DNA of 64,000 bases from positions 4,409 to 68,408 of the forward strand of contig CAJTTM010000013.1 in NCBI GenBank assembly GCA_910579135.1. The letters are read 5' to 3'. Shown here piece by piece: positions 1-8,710 of the stretch (positions within the stretch are counted from its first letter, which is position 1; each line of letters begins with the position of its first letter). Origin of the DNA: an uncultured Erysipelotrichales bacterium. Its GTDB lineage: Bacteria; Bacillota_I; Bacilli_A; Erysipelotrichales; Coprobacillaceae. The notes beneath the pieces are model-generated. The model saw nothing but the letters and a program-made list of their open reading frames with translations, was not told the origin of the DNA and made no database searches. Both the position numbers and the translations under genes were made by a program.

Positions 1-135
1 TTCTTTTATATTGTCTAACTCTGTTCTACAGCATTCTAATATATGAATATCTTTTTTTATCATATATTCACTCATTTTTTCAACAGCTTCTAAATGATTT
101 TTTCTTACATCACATCCTGGTAAATAATATATCAT
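1..135 (-). CDS. Partial cysteine-containing protein (5' end only)
   Basis: The first 45 codons are visible before the window edge. The ATG at 135 overlaps the stop of the upstream glucosidase gene as ATGA, so the two are probably translationally coupled. The N-terminus begins MIYYLPGCDVRKNH and has a Cys-Cys pair at residues 35-36. A single Cys followed by a CC pair recalls the Cys-rich CCG domains of Fe-S proteins, but the spacing is shorter than usual and the rest is missing. No function is assigned. Confidence 0.6.
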   Translation of the reverse strand, partial: MIYYLPGCDVRKNHLEAVEKMSEYMIKKDIHILECCRTELDNIKE

Positions 136-1538
136 AATACTCCTCCATTACTTTCTATAACTGTTTTATACCAATAAAATGACTTTTTCTTATAACGTTT
201 ACCACTTCCTTGACCTAGATCATCTAAATCAACATAAACATAACCATAACGTTTTTTCATTTCTCCAGTACCTGCAGAAATAATATCAATAGGCCTCCAT
301 GATGTATATCCAAAGCAATCTACTAAATCAATTTCTATTGCATCTTTCAATGCCTTGATATGCATTGATAAATAATCAATCCTATAAGTATCATTAACTG
401 TATTACTTTCTAATATATCTATTGCTCCCATACCATTCTCTGATACAAATAGAGGGATTTGATAACGATCATAAATTAAATTAAGTGAAATTCTTAATCC
501 TAATGGATCTATTTGCCATCCCCAATCTGTACTTTCTAAACAAGGATTCTTCCCCCCCCCATCTAACAAATTACCATCAGTACTCTTTTGAACATTTTTC
601 CCTTCTACTAAAGAAGAATAGTAAGAGAAACTATAAAAATCACATATACCTTCTTGAAGTATTAGATCATCTCCCTCTTGAATAATAAAACGAGCATTCA
701 TTTTATTTATATAAGATTGACAAGTGTTTGTATATTTACCTCTTATTTGAACATCAGAGAAATAATAAATAGGCAATAATTTATCATGTAACATCATTTG
801 ATCTTCTGGATGACTTGTCATAGCATAACAACAATTATATAAAATCATATTTCCAAATTGAAAATAAGGATTAATTTTCTTACCTTCAATAACAGTTAAT
901 GCACTAGATAATAGTTGATAATGTGCTGCTTGAAACATGACATCTACTTTATTCTCATTATCTTGATATATAATACCAGCTTGATGCCACGGAGTAGATG
1001 CAATAAATAAAGAATTAATCTCATTAAAAGTTATCCAATACTTCACTTTATTTTTATAATACTCCATAACAGTTTTTGCATATTGTACACTTAAATCAAC
1101 AAGTTTTCTATTTCTCCATCCTCCGTATTTCTTCACCAATGCTAGAGGCATTTCAAAATGATGTAATGTAACAATAGGTTCAATATGATATTTTAAGCAT
1201 TCATTAAATACAGCATCATAAAAATCCAATCCATCTTGATTGACTTTTTCATCATCACCATTAGGATAAATTCTTGACCAACAAATACTCATTCGCAAAC
1301 ATTTAAAACCCATTTCTGCCATCAATGCAATATCTTCCTTATAATGATGATAAAAATCAGTAGCATGATGACTAGGATAATAACATCCCTCTTTTATAGT
1401 TTCATGTATTTCTCTTACTTTTCCATGACTTGCTCCCATTTCAACATCATTAATAGACAAACCTCTACCACCAAGATTATATCCACCTTCATACTGATTC
1501 GCAGCAGTTGCTCCACCCCATAAAAAATCCTTTCTCAT
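132..1538 (-). CDS. 6-phospho-beta-glucosidase, glycoside hydrolase family 1
   Basis: This cytoplasmic GH1 enzyme probably splits phosphorylated beta-glucosides (cellobiose-6-P, arbutin-P) imported by a PTS. The 468-aa length is normal for the family. The N-terminal FLWGGATAANQYEG motif, the acid/base Glu in TFNEIN (E173) and the nucleophile Glu in VSENG (about residue 369) are all present. It sits downstream of a MurR/RpiR regulator on the same strand, which fits sugar-phosphate control. An in-frame run of nine G (552-560, C on the plus strand) encodes the Gly triplet of LLDGGGK and is striking in such AT-rich DNA. Exact substrate is inferred. Confidence 0.93.
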   Translation of the reverse strand: MRKDFLWGGATAANQYEGGYNLGGRGLSINDVEMGASHGKVREIHETIKEGCYYPSHHATDFYHHYKEDIALMAEMGFKCLRMSICWSRIYPNGDDEKVNQDGLDFYDAVFNECLKYHIEPIVTLHHFEMPLALVKKYGGWRNRKLVDLSVQYAKTVMEYYKNKVKYWITFNEINSLFIASTPWHQAGIIYQDNENKVDVMFQAAHYQLLSSALTVIEGKKINPYFQFGNMILYNCCYAMTSHPEDQMMLHDKLLPIYYFSDVQIRGKYTNTCQSYINKMNARFIIQEGDDLILQEGICDFYSFSYYSSLVEGKNVQKSTDGNLLDGGGKNPCLESTDWGWQIDPLGLRISLNLIYDRYQIPLFVSENGMGAIDILESNTVNDTYRIDYLSMHIKALKDAIEIDLVDCFGYTSWRPIDIISAGTGEMKKRYGYVYVDLDDLGQGSGKRYKKKSFYWYKTVIESNGGVL

Positions 1539-1641
1539 TATTCCTTCCTCCTATTTTTTCTTATTTTAATCTTAAAAACAAATTATTTATATATTGAAAA
1601 ATAATAAAAAACAGAAAGTACGTTTTTTCTTTCAACAAAAT

Positions 1642-1667
1642 AAAAAAAGCGTATTTTCGTTACGCTT
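1642..1667 (-). terminator. Rho-independent terminator of the RpiR gene
   Basis: On the minus strand a 7-bp stem (AAGCGTA / TACGCTT) is followed by seven T. The 5' arm overlaps the last codons and stop of the regulator gene. It separates the regulator transcript from the glucosidase gene. Confidence 0.8.
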
Positions 1668-2541
1668 CTTCCTTAAGAACATCTACTTGTGATGTCCTTC
1701 CTATCTCACCAGACTTCGAATGACTTAATCTAGTTTTCATATTTTTATCATATTCTAATGCAAAATAACAAGAATATAAAATATCTAACCAAAGTTTTAC
1801 GCTATACTCATTTGTATATCCTTTAATTTTAGAATAAAGCTTTTCTCTAGTCGATAAATTCAAACAAACATCAGCATATCTTTTTAATTCATTATCGCCT
1901 AAAGATGAAATAACAATAATATTCGCCTCTTTTTGTTTTAATATTTTCGCAAGTATACATAACTTTTCTATCTGTCCTGAATAGGATATAAAGATAACAG
2001 TATCTCCTTTATGAACAACACCCTGTAAAAACATTTCCTCTCCAGCTAAATCACATATATTAATATTTTTTCCAATACGCATCATATCTAATCTAAATAT
2101 CTGTGCTAATAATAAATTATATGATATTGCAGCAATATGAATAGTAGAAGATTCCCTCATATATTGAATAGCTTTTTGAAGGGTATCATGTTCTATAAGA
2201 GATAATGTATCTTGCATAGCTTCTATTGTTAACTGTGTGATCTTACCAGAGATTCTTTGTATGGGCTCATTTCCTTGAAACGGATAATTCACATCAATAT
2301 GATTAAAATGTGAATCTAAATAATGAACTTCATCTAAATAATCTTTTTTAAATTCTTCATAACCATGATATCCAAGTTTTTGAGCAAGTCTAATTACAGT
2401 TGTAGTAGATGTATATGTTGCTTTCGCAACTTCTTTTACTGTCATATCTCCAATATTATATTTATTATGAATAATATAATTCATAACGTCTCTTTGAACT
2501 TTAGATAATTTTATTTGTTCTAACTTTTGTTCTATTAACAT
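1660..2541 (-). CDS. MurR/RpiR family transcriptional regulator
   Basis: The 293-aa protein has an N-terminal HTH_6 domain (residues 1-75, including VAKATYTSTTTVIRLAQKLGYHGYEEFK) and a C-terminal SIS domain (about 110-240, with VIFISYSGQ) that binds a sugar phosphate. Such regulators sense phosphosugars and control neighbouring catabolic genes, so control of the adjacent GH1 gene is likely. The gene has its own strong terminator, so the glucosidase probably has a separate promoter in the 120-bp gap. Confidence 0.9.
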   Translation of the reverse strand: MLIEQKLEQIKLSKVQRDVMNYIIHNKYNIGDMTVKEVAKATYTSTTTVIRLAQKLGYHGYEEFKKDYLDEVHYLDSHFNHIDVNYPFQGNEPIQRISGKITQLTIEAMQDTLSLIEHDTLQKAIQYMRESSTIHIAAISYNLLLAQIFRLDMMRIGKNINICDLAGEEMFLQGVVHKGDTVIFISYSGQIEKLCILAKILKQKEANIIVISSLGDNELKRYADVCLNLSTREKLYSKIKGYTNEYSVKLWLDILYSCYFALEYDKNMKTRLSHSKSGEIGRTSQVDVLKEEA

Positions 2542-2705
2542 GAAATCACATCCTTATCATCTTTCTTATATTATAGATTAATTTTAAAGAAAATAATACC
2601 ACTATATGTCCTCCTTTACTTATAGTCTTTTATTATATAAACCGCCCCATTAAATTTGTCAATTTATTTAACACTTTAAAAAAAATAACTTATATACATA
2701 TCATT

Positions 2706-3032
2706 TTAAATCATTAACACTAATCCATATACAAATCCTATACCCCCTATAGCCATAAACATAAGACTCACTAATATAATTTTCTTCCTTTTCATTATCT
2801 CTTGTCGTTCTAAAAATGATATATCCTTAATTGAATATTTTTTTCTTGTCAATAAATAAACAATCAACCCTTCAGAACTTCTTCCACTAGTAGCAAGTAA
2901 TCCTATCAATCTAGGATGTTTTAACCCTCTTGCTTTCGCATCTGTAACCACTATGTTATAAATCTGATAAATTAATGAAACAACCCCTACTAAATAAATT
3001 GCTATAAAGATAGCGATTAAACTATATTTCAT
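2706..3032 (-). CDS. Small two-helix membrane protein, unknown function
   Basis: A 108-aa protein with one hydrophobic helix at residues 5-27 and a second at about 85-107, joined by a basic cytoplasmic-type loop rich in Lys and Arg. It starts 12 bp after an XRE regulator with its own membrane segments, and the pair is probably co-transcribed. I do not recognise a family beyond the common pairing of an HTH regulator with a short membrane partner. Confidence 0.6.
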   Translation of the reverse strand: MKYSLIAIFIAIYLVGVVSLIYQIYNIVVTDAKARGLKHPRLIGLLATSGRSSEGLIVYLLTRKKYSIKDISFLERQEIMKRKKIILVSLMFMAIGGIGFVYGLVLMI

Positions 3033-3044
3033 AAAAATCTCCTT

Positions 3045-3449
3045 TTACAATTTTTTAATAATTTGATAAAACAAATATGAAAAACTAATAATAGAAATAG
3101 TAAATATTATGATAACTATAAAAGCACTTTGTTCAAAAACAATCCCCATAATCACAAATACTACTATCAATACAATATTAAGTATGATTGCATTTAAAAC
3201 ATTTCTATTACTCTTCACAATATCTGTACTCTCTTTTAAATAATCTAAAACTTTATCATCATTACTCAACAGATTATCTAAAGATACATTAAAGCATTTA
3301 CTCAAATTCACTAAACCATCTATATCTGGATAAAATTTACCATTCTCCCAATTTGAAATTGTTTGTCTTGATACATTAAGTTTTTCTGCTAGCTGTTCTT
3401 GTGAAAGATTGTGTTCTTTTCTCATTTTTAATATTTTTTCTCCTAACAT
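3045..3449 (-). CDS. XRE-family regulator with C-terminal membrane segments
   Basis: Residues 1-60 form a classic HTH_3 domain (LSQEQLAEKLNVSRQTISNWENGKFYPD). Two hydrophobic helices follow at about 84-105 and 108-130, so the DNA-binding domain is probably tethered to the membrane. The partner 108-aa membrane protein follows at once. Such pairs often control an adjacent transporter or stress gene, but no clear target is visible here. Confidence 0.85.
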   Translation of the reverse strand: MLGEKILKMRKEHNLSQEQLAEKLNVSRQTISNWENGKFYPDIDGLVNLSKCFNVSLDNLLSNDDKVLDYLKESTDIVKSNRNVLNAIILNIVLIVVFVIMGIVFEQSAFIVIIIFTISIISFSYLFYQIIKKL

Positions 3450-3551
3450 CTTTTTCTCCTTTCCCTAATAATTATAGTTTTTATATTATTTTTTTCTATC
3501 AAGTTTATTTTACATTTTAAAAAATCATATATATTTTTTCCTTAAATTAAA

Positions 3552-3574
3552 AAGAATGACATTCCATCATTCTT
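3552..3574 (-). terminator. Terminator of the rlmH operon
   Basis: An 8-bp perfect stem (AAGAATGA / TCATTCTT) with a 7-nt loop lies just after the rlmH stop codon and is followed on the minus strand by a T-rich run. Confidence 0.75.
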
Positions 3575-3584
3575 AAAATATTTA

Positions 3585-4064
3585 TTATTTATGATATGGT
3601 TCATTTTTGATAATCTTAAATGCACGATATATTTGTTCTACTAAAATCAATCTCATTAATTGATGAGGGAAAGTCATTTCTGAAAAACTTAACTTATAAT
3701 TAGCTCTAGCATAAACATCTTCACAATGTCCTAAAGATCCTCCAATCACAAATGCAATTGTACTTTTTCCAGAAATCATACACTCTTCTATATGTCTAGA
3801 AAACTCTACTGAATCTAAGTTATCTCCTTTTACATCCAATAAAATAACATAATCATCTTGTTTAATTTTATCTAAGATTTTTCTACCCTCTTTAACTTTA
3901 ACTAAAGTTTCATCCGCTAAAGAAGGATTATGAGGTATTTTTTCATCATCCAACTCATAAACTTCTACATTACAATAACCATTCAATCTCTTTAAATATT
4001 CATTAACTCCATCAACTAAATACTTTTCTTTTAATTTACCTATACAAACAATTTTAATCTTCAT
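3585..4064 (-). CDS. rlmH: 23S rRNA (pseudouridine1915-N3)-methyltransferase RlmH
   Basis: RlmH is a SPOUT-fold dimer that methylates pseudouridine 1915 in helix 69 of 23S rRNA. Family motifs are the N-terminal KIVCIGKLKEKYL, the SAM-binding knot FVIGGSLGH and the C-terminal FPHQLMRLILVEQIYRAFKIIKNEPYHK region. I chose the ATG at 4064, 8 nt after an AGGAGG site, giving the canonical 159 aa; a GTG one codon upstream is possible. It overlaps the end of the upstream WalJ-like gene by 11 nt, a common chromosomal pairing. Confidence 0.96.
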   Translation of the reverse strand: MKIKIVCIGKLKEKYLVDGVNEYLKRLNGYCNVEVYELDDEKIPHNPSLADETLVKVKEGRKILDKIKQDDYVILLDVKGDNLDSVEFSRHIEECMISGKSTIAFVIGGSLGHCEDVYARANYKLSFSEMTFPHQLMRLILVEQIYRAFKIIKNEPYHK

Positions 4065-4809
4065 CACTTAATCCTCCTGATACAATATTAACTTGACTTG
4101 CGACTTTTATATTTTTCTTATCAAAATGAACATCTTGTTCATCAAACACTTCATAATAAGTTTCTAATGCTTTTTCTTTAGTATTAGCTTCTTGTGATAA
4201 ATGTGCTAATACAATTTCTTTCGTCTTTTCACCTATAACTTCACACATTAATCTAGCACTATATTCATTATTTAAATGTCCTTTATCATTTAAAATTCTA
4301 TTCTTTAAAAACATAGGTCTTTTTGTTTTCATCAACATTTCTATATCATGATTACTTTCTATAATATAGTAATCTAAGTTATGAATATAGGATCTATTCT
4401 TTTGTGATACATATCCTGTATCTGTCATATATAACAATAATTCATCTGTTTCAAAAATAAATCCTATTGGATCACTAGCATCATGTGATGTTCTTAAAGT
4501 AAATACATTAAAACATCCAAATTGTCTATATGTATAAGGAATTAATGTATGATATTCATCTATATCTTTAATGTTATTTTTAGCACTATAAACAATATCT
4601 TTATCAAAAATATGAATATTTTTATTATGATCACTATGATCATGTGTTAAAAACACATAATGAATATCATCTTGATTAAATCCTAATTGTTCGAGTTTAT
4701 AAAATAATTGTTTTCTACTAATTCCACAATCAATTAATATTCCTGTTCCCTTCTCATAAACAAAAACAGCATTTCCTTTGGAGCCACTTGCTAGAATATG
4801 AAATTCCAT
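4054..4809 (-). CDS. Metallo-beta-lactamase-fold hydrolase, WalJ/YycJ type
   Basis: This 251-aa MBL-fold protein has the metal-binding motif LTHDHSDH near residue 55 and downstream His/Asp ligands (TSHDASDP, YMTDTG, ESNHD). The start MEFHILASGSKGN is typical of WalJ (YycJ), which lies beside walK/walR or rlmH in many Firmicutes and is linked to DNA replication/repair or cell-wall homeostasis. No walRK genes are in this window. Biochemical activity is not established from sequence. Confidence 0.88.
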   Translation of the reverse strand: MEFHILASGSKGNAVFVYEKGTGILIDCGISRKQLFYKLEQLGFNQDDIHYVFLTHDHSDHNKNIHIFDKDIVYSAKNNIKDIDEYHTLIPYTYRQFGCFNVFTLRTSHDASDPIGFIFETDELLLYMTDTGYVSQKNRSYIHNLDYYIIESNHDIEMLMKTKRPMFLKNRILNDKGHLNNEYSARLMCEVIGEKTKEIVLAHLSQEANTKEKALETYYEVFDEQDVHFDKKNIKVASQVNIVSGGLSDED

Positions 4810-5012
4810 TTTTTATCCTCCTTATTAATGTTTATATTATAACAGTTTCTATCAGTTTATATCAAGATTTGTAATCATAAAAAATGTTAGTCTTAATAAA
4901 TATGTTACTATTTGTAGTTTAATAATAAAAATCAATGTTATTTATTTTCATATTATGAAAAGAGAAAGAAATTTCTTCTTTTTTTTAGAATATAATAATA
5001 AGGAGGAACTTT

Positions 5013-5688
5013 ATAAAAACTAAAATTGATTACAAAAGTGATTTTGCTTTTAGATATATCCTTGAAAGCAATACTCCAGATGGCATATATCTTCTAACCA
5101 TTCTTATTGAAGGGGCTTTAAATATCAAACTTAAAGAACTTCATATCTTAAATCCTGAACTCATCCCCTCCCAATTGGATGATAAAGATATGATTCTTGA
5201 TTTGAGAGTCAAAACTGATCAAAATGAAGAAATTGACATTGAAATGCAGAACTCTTGCTTTAGTGAAACACTAAGAAAAAGATTTCAACTCTATGGTGCT
5301 CAGTTATTATCTAAACAATTAAAAGCTGTAGATCCTTATTACAAACTTCATCATGTTTCACAGATTATTTTTATTGATGGAATGAATAAAGGAACTGATG
5401 AACTGGTAGATACATATGAAAGTAGAAATAAGAAAGGAATAAGAGAATGTTAGGGAAAATGCAAGTCGAAGGAGAAAAACAAGAGAAGTATGATCAAGGA
5501 TTTGCTGAAGGACTTAATGTAAGTAAACAAATGATTATTGATTCTCTTTATACTCATATTCAATCAAGACTTGATGAAGATATAGAACCGCTATTAAGAG
5601 GTCTAGAAACAGAAAGTCTATAAAACTACAAGGAGCACTCTTTACTGCAAGTACAATTGAAGAAATCAAAGAATTAATTAAAGGATAA
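5013..5688 (+). pseudogene. Decayed Rpn-family (PDDEXK) recombination-promoting nuclease/transposase
   Basis: An open frame with Rpn features (DYKSDFAFRYILES; DLRVKTDQNEEIDIEMQ, the PD-(D/E)XK core) has a good GGAGG site at 5002-5006, but the codon 6 nt downstream is ATA (5013), not ATG. The frame ends at 5453. A second frame from 5448 carries the C-terminal EKQEKYDQGFAEGLN part to 5623, and a third frame carries the tail ending at 5688. Central family sequence is missing. Loss of start, an internal deletion and two frame changes make this a dead copy. A TTG at 5175 could still give a 92-aa fragment. Confidence 0.8.
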
Positions 5689-5695
5689 AATGATA

Positions 5696-5734
5696 AAACA
5701 CACATCAAGAAAGTGACTTAAAAGATGTGTGTTT
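5696..5734 (+). terminator. Long-stem hairpin after the Rpn remnant
   Basis: An 11-bp perfect inverted repeat (AAACACACATC / GATGTGTGTTT) with a 17-nt loop follows the pseudogene. The T run after it is weak, so termination is possible but not certain. Confidence 0.45.
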
Positions 5735-5871
5735 AGTGTTTAAAATATTATGATTTTTGAATTTAACAATTTAATGATGTGAATAATAACATAAATATAT
5801 TTCATATCATGAAAAAACTTAAAAGAATATTTATTTTATGATATGATTATATATATAAGGGAGGTTTTATT

Positions 5872-6459
5872 ATGGCTAAGAAAATTATTACAATCGCTAG
5901 AGAGTATGGTTCTGGTGGTAGATTAATAGCTCAAAAGGTTGCTGAAAAGTTAAACTTAATTTATTATGATAATCAAATTATAGATTTAGCTGCTATGGAA
6001 CTTGGATTCGATATTGAAACAATTCGTAAAGCAGCCCATGAAAGAAGTTCTACATTTATTTATACAATGTCTGCATCTTCTTTCCAATTACCTTTAAATG
6101 ATCAAGTTTTTGCAACTCAGTCTAAAATTATTAGACATTTAGCAAAAGAAGATAAAGCATGTATTATTGTTAATGGATGTGCTGATTATATTTTAGAGGA
6201 TTTTGATGATGTATTAAGTGTTTTTATTCATGCTCCTATTGATTCGCGTATTGCTCGTGTTAAAGATGAATACAAAGAAGAGCATGATGATTATTTAAAA
6301 TTTATTAAAAAACAGGATAAAAGAAGAAGTAACTATTATAATTACTATACAACTAAAAAATGGGGACAATTAAAGAATTTTGATTTAACAGTAAATAGTG
6401 ATATAGGTATTGAAAATGTTGCTAATATTATTGTTGATCTATATTTAAAAGGTAAATAA
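5872..6459 (+). CDS. Cytidylate kinase-like family protein
   Basis: A 195-aa P-loop protein starting KKIITIAREYGSGGRLIAQKVAEKLNLIYYDN, the glycine-rich loop typical of the cytidylate-kinase-like family (PF13189). Unlike true CMP kinase it is not joined to rpsA/der genes. The substrate is unknown. It has a good Shine-Dalgarno (GGGAGG) and its stop overlaps the next start by one base (TAATG), so it is translationally coupled to a MATE exporter. That pairing recurs in gut Firmicutes, but no shared function is known to me. Confidence 0.85.
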   Translation: MAKKIITIAREYGSGGRLIAQKVAEKLNLIYYDNQIIDLAAMELGFDIETIRKAAHERSSTFIYTMSASSFQLPLNDQVFATQSKIIRHLAKEDKACIIVNGCADYILEDFDDVLSVFIHAPIDSRIARVKDEYKEEHDDYLKFIKKQDKRRSNYYNYYTTKKWGQLKNFDLTVNSDIGIENVANIIVDLYLKGK

Positions 6460-7799
6460 TGCAAAAAGAAAATAAAATGGGCACTATGCCCATTAATAAA
6501 CTTCTTATTACTATGTCCTTACCTATTATGATATCTATGGTTGTTCAAGCTTTATACAACATTGTAGATAGTATATTTGTTGCACAAATAAGTGAAAATG
6601 CTTTAACTGCTGTTTCTCTTGCTTTCCCTGCGCAGAATTTAATGATTGCTTTTGCAGGAGGAACTGCAGTTGGTTTTAATGCATTGCTTTCAAGAAGTCT
6701 TGGAGAAAAAGCTCAAGAACATGTTAATGCAACTGCTAATCATGCAGTTTTATTATGGATCTTTAATTCAATTCTTTTCTTTTTGATTGGTATGACTTGT
6801 GCTAATGTATTCTTTAAAGCTCAAACATCTGATGTTCAGATTATCAATTATGGGGTTCAATATTTTTTAATTGTTGTTGGATGTTCTTTTGGTCTATTTG
6901 GTCAATTTACATTTGAAAGGTTATTGCAATCTACTGGTAGAACTATACATACGATGATTACTCAAGGATTGGGGGCAATCATCAATATTATATTAGATCC
7001 TATTTTTATTTTTGGATTATTTGGAATGCCAAGACTTGAAGTCGCTGGTGCTGCACTCGCAACTATTATTGGTCAAATATGTGCATGTTTATTAGGAATT
7101 TTTATGAATATTAAATTTAATAGTGATATTCATATTAATATGAAAAAATTTAAATTTAATTTTCAAATTATTAAACAAATATATACTGTTGGGATTCCTT
7201 CAATTATTATGCAATCTATAGGATCTGTTATGACCTTTGGAATGAACCTAATATTAATTTCATTTTCTACTACAGCTGCTGCTGTATTTGGTGTTTATTT
7301 CAAATTACAAAGTTTTGTATTTATGCCAATATTTGGTTTGAATAATGGCATGATTCCTATTGTTGCGTATAATCTAGGAGCGAAGAATAAAGATAGAATG
7401 GTTCAAACAGTGAAACTTGCTATTTGTTATGCAGTTGGAATGATGATTATTGGTACAATTATCTTTGAATCTATTCCTCAAACATTATTAGGATTATTTA
7501 ATGCATCTTCTACAATGATTAGCATAGGTATTCCTGCATTAAGAATTATCGCAATACATTTTATCCTAGCAGGTTTTTCTATTGTTTGTTCAGCCTTGTT
7601 CCAAGCTGTTGGAAAAGGAACTTACAGTTTAATAGTTTCGATAATTAGACAACTTATTGTTTTACTTCCAGTTGCTTATTTACTTGCTCAGCTAGGTAAT
7701 ATTAATTATGTATGGGCTTCTTTCCCAATTGCTGAAGGAGCTTCAGTTATTACTTGTGCTATTTTACTTAAGAAGATATATTCAAGTTTAGATTTTTAA
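6459..7799 (+). CDS. MATE family multidrug/cation antiporter
   Basis: The 446-aa, 12-helix membrane protein shows the MATE repeat (N-terminal MGTMPINKLLITMSLPIMISMVVQALYNIVDSIFVAQ and the second-half copy around residue 235). These proteins export drugs or metabolites in exchange for Na+ or H+. It is coupled to the kinase-like gene and followed by a strong terminator. Confidence 0.93.
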   Translation: MQKENKMGTMPINKLLITMSLPIMISMVVQALYNIVDSIFVAQISENALTAVSLAFPAQNLMIAFAGGTAVGFNALLSRSLGEKAQEHVNATANHAVLLWIFNSILFFLIGMTCANVFFKAQTSDVQIINYGVQYFLIVVGCSFGLFGQFTFERLLQSTGRTIHTMITQGLGAIINIILDPIFIFGLFGMPRLEVAGAALATIIGQICACLLGIFMNIKFNSDIHINMKKFKFNFQIIKQIYTVGIPSIIMQSIGSVMTFGMNLILISFSTTAAAVFGVYFKLQSFVFMPIFGLNNGMIPIVAYNLGAKNKDRMVQTVKLAICYAVGMMIIGTIIFESIPQTLLGLFNASSTMISIGIPALRIIAIHFILAGFSIVCSALFQAVGKGTYSLIVSIIRQLIVLLPVAYLLAQLGNINYVWASFPIAEGASVITCAILLKKIYSSLDF

Positions 7800-7821
7800 A
7801 CACCAGAAATGGTGTTTTTTT
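7798..7821 (+). terminator. Terminator of the kinase-MATE operon
   Basis: A 7-bp stem (AAACACC / GGTGTTT) with loop AGAAAT is followed by a run of seven T on the plus strand, directly after the MATE stop codon. Confidence 0.88.
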
Positions 7822-7826
7822 GTATG

Positions 7827-7855
7827 AAAAAAGTTATCACAATGGATAACTTTTT
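7827..7855 (-). terminator. Terminator for the minus-strand membrane protein gene
   Basis: An A/T-flanked stem (AAAAAGTTATC / GATAACTTTTT, loop ACAATG) lies between two convergent genes and could work in both directions. Confidence 0.75.
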
Positions 7856-7859
7856 ATAC

Positions 7860-8234
7860 TTATCTATTTCTAGATGATAAGACTAATGATCTTAATAAGA
7901 AACCTAACCCTAGTGCTGTTAATCCAAACATAAGTATATAATCAAATAAACTTGTTGTGATAAAACGAATTCTTACACCCATAATAATTGTTAGTAAAAT
8001 AAATAATATTCCTAAACCTATTAAAAACCATGCTCCCTTAGAATCATAATCTATAACTTTCCATACAATTCCCATTAATAATGGAAGAATCACCATACCA
8101 CTTGAAACATGAAAATGTCCTATATAAAATCCCCATGATGCACTAACTTGTGTATTTTGAAAGATAAAATATACTCCTCCAAAAAAACATATCAACCCTA
8201 AAACTAAATCTCTTAATGATGTATCACTTTTCAT
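7860..8234 (-). CDS. Four-helix membrane protein, unknown function
   Basis: I place the start at the ATG at 8234 (MKSDTSLRDLVLG), 8 nt after GGGAG; a longer frame reaches 8324 but lacks a ribosome site. The 124-aa product has four hydrophobic helices (about 9-25, 42-57, 66-85, 95-115) and ends SRNR. It stands alone beside rpmE with its own terminator. I recognise no named domain. Confidence 0.65.
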   Translation of the reverse strand: MKSDTSLRDLVLGLICFFGGVYFIFQNTQVSASWGFYIGHFHVSSGMVILPLLMGIVWKVIDYDSKGAWFLIGLGILFILLTIIMGVRIRFITTSLFDYILMFGLTALGLGFLLRSLVLSSRNR

Positions 8235-8324
8235 TATCATTTCTCCCTCAAATATTATATATAAATGCTTCTTGCTTATTATAACATGATTAAAATTAAA
8301 TTTTAATAGTAAATATGTAGTCAA

Positions 8325-8352
8325 ATAAAAAGTACCAACCGAAGTTGGTACT
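8325..8352 (-). terminator. rpmE terminator with UUCG loop
   Basis: A 9-bp perfect stem (AGTACCAAC / GTTGGTACT) closed by a TTCG tetraloop in minus-strand sense, followed by TTTTATT. Confidence 0.9.
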
Positions 8353-8365
8353 CAATTTGCATTTT

Positions 8366-8569
8366 TTATTTAAGACCGTATTTCTTATTGAATTTTTCAA
8401 CACGTCCATCAGCACTTGCAAATCTTTGTTTACCTGTATAGAATGGATGACAATTTGAACAAGTATCAACACGAATTTCATCTAATACTGATCCACCTTC
8501 AAATACATTACCACATGAAGTACAGATAATTTTTACTTTTTTATAATCTGGATGTATTCCTTTTTTCAT
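8366..8569 (-). CDS. rpmE: 50S ribosomal protein bL31 (zinc-binding form)
   Basis: The 67-aa protein has the family start MKKGIHPDYKKVKIICTSCGNVFEGGS and the CSNCHPFYTGKQRF motif. Two CxxC pairs mark the zinc-containing (C+) form of L31. It has a good ribosome site and its own terminator and is expressed as a single gene. Confidence 0.96.
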   Translation of the reverse strand: MKKGIHPDYKKVKIICTSCGNVFEGGSVLDEIRVDTCSNCHPFYTGKQRFASADGRVEKFNKKYGLK

Positions 8570-8710
8570 AATCTTTCTCCTTCCGCCTTGAAATATTTGC
8601 TACTTCAAAGTAAGTTGCTAACATATATTAGCATTTATTACAAATAAATACAATAGTTTTTTCATAATTTCATTCAATTCAAAGCATATTTTTTATTTCC
8701 ATATAAACAA

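Noticed and set aside
485..685. Plus-strand ORF of 66 aa
   Set aside because: It is the antisense shadow of the GH1 gene, with no ribosome site and no recognisable protein.
8296..8481. Minus-strand ORF of 61 aa overlapping rpmE
   Set aside because: Out-of-frame shadow of the L31 gene and its terminator.
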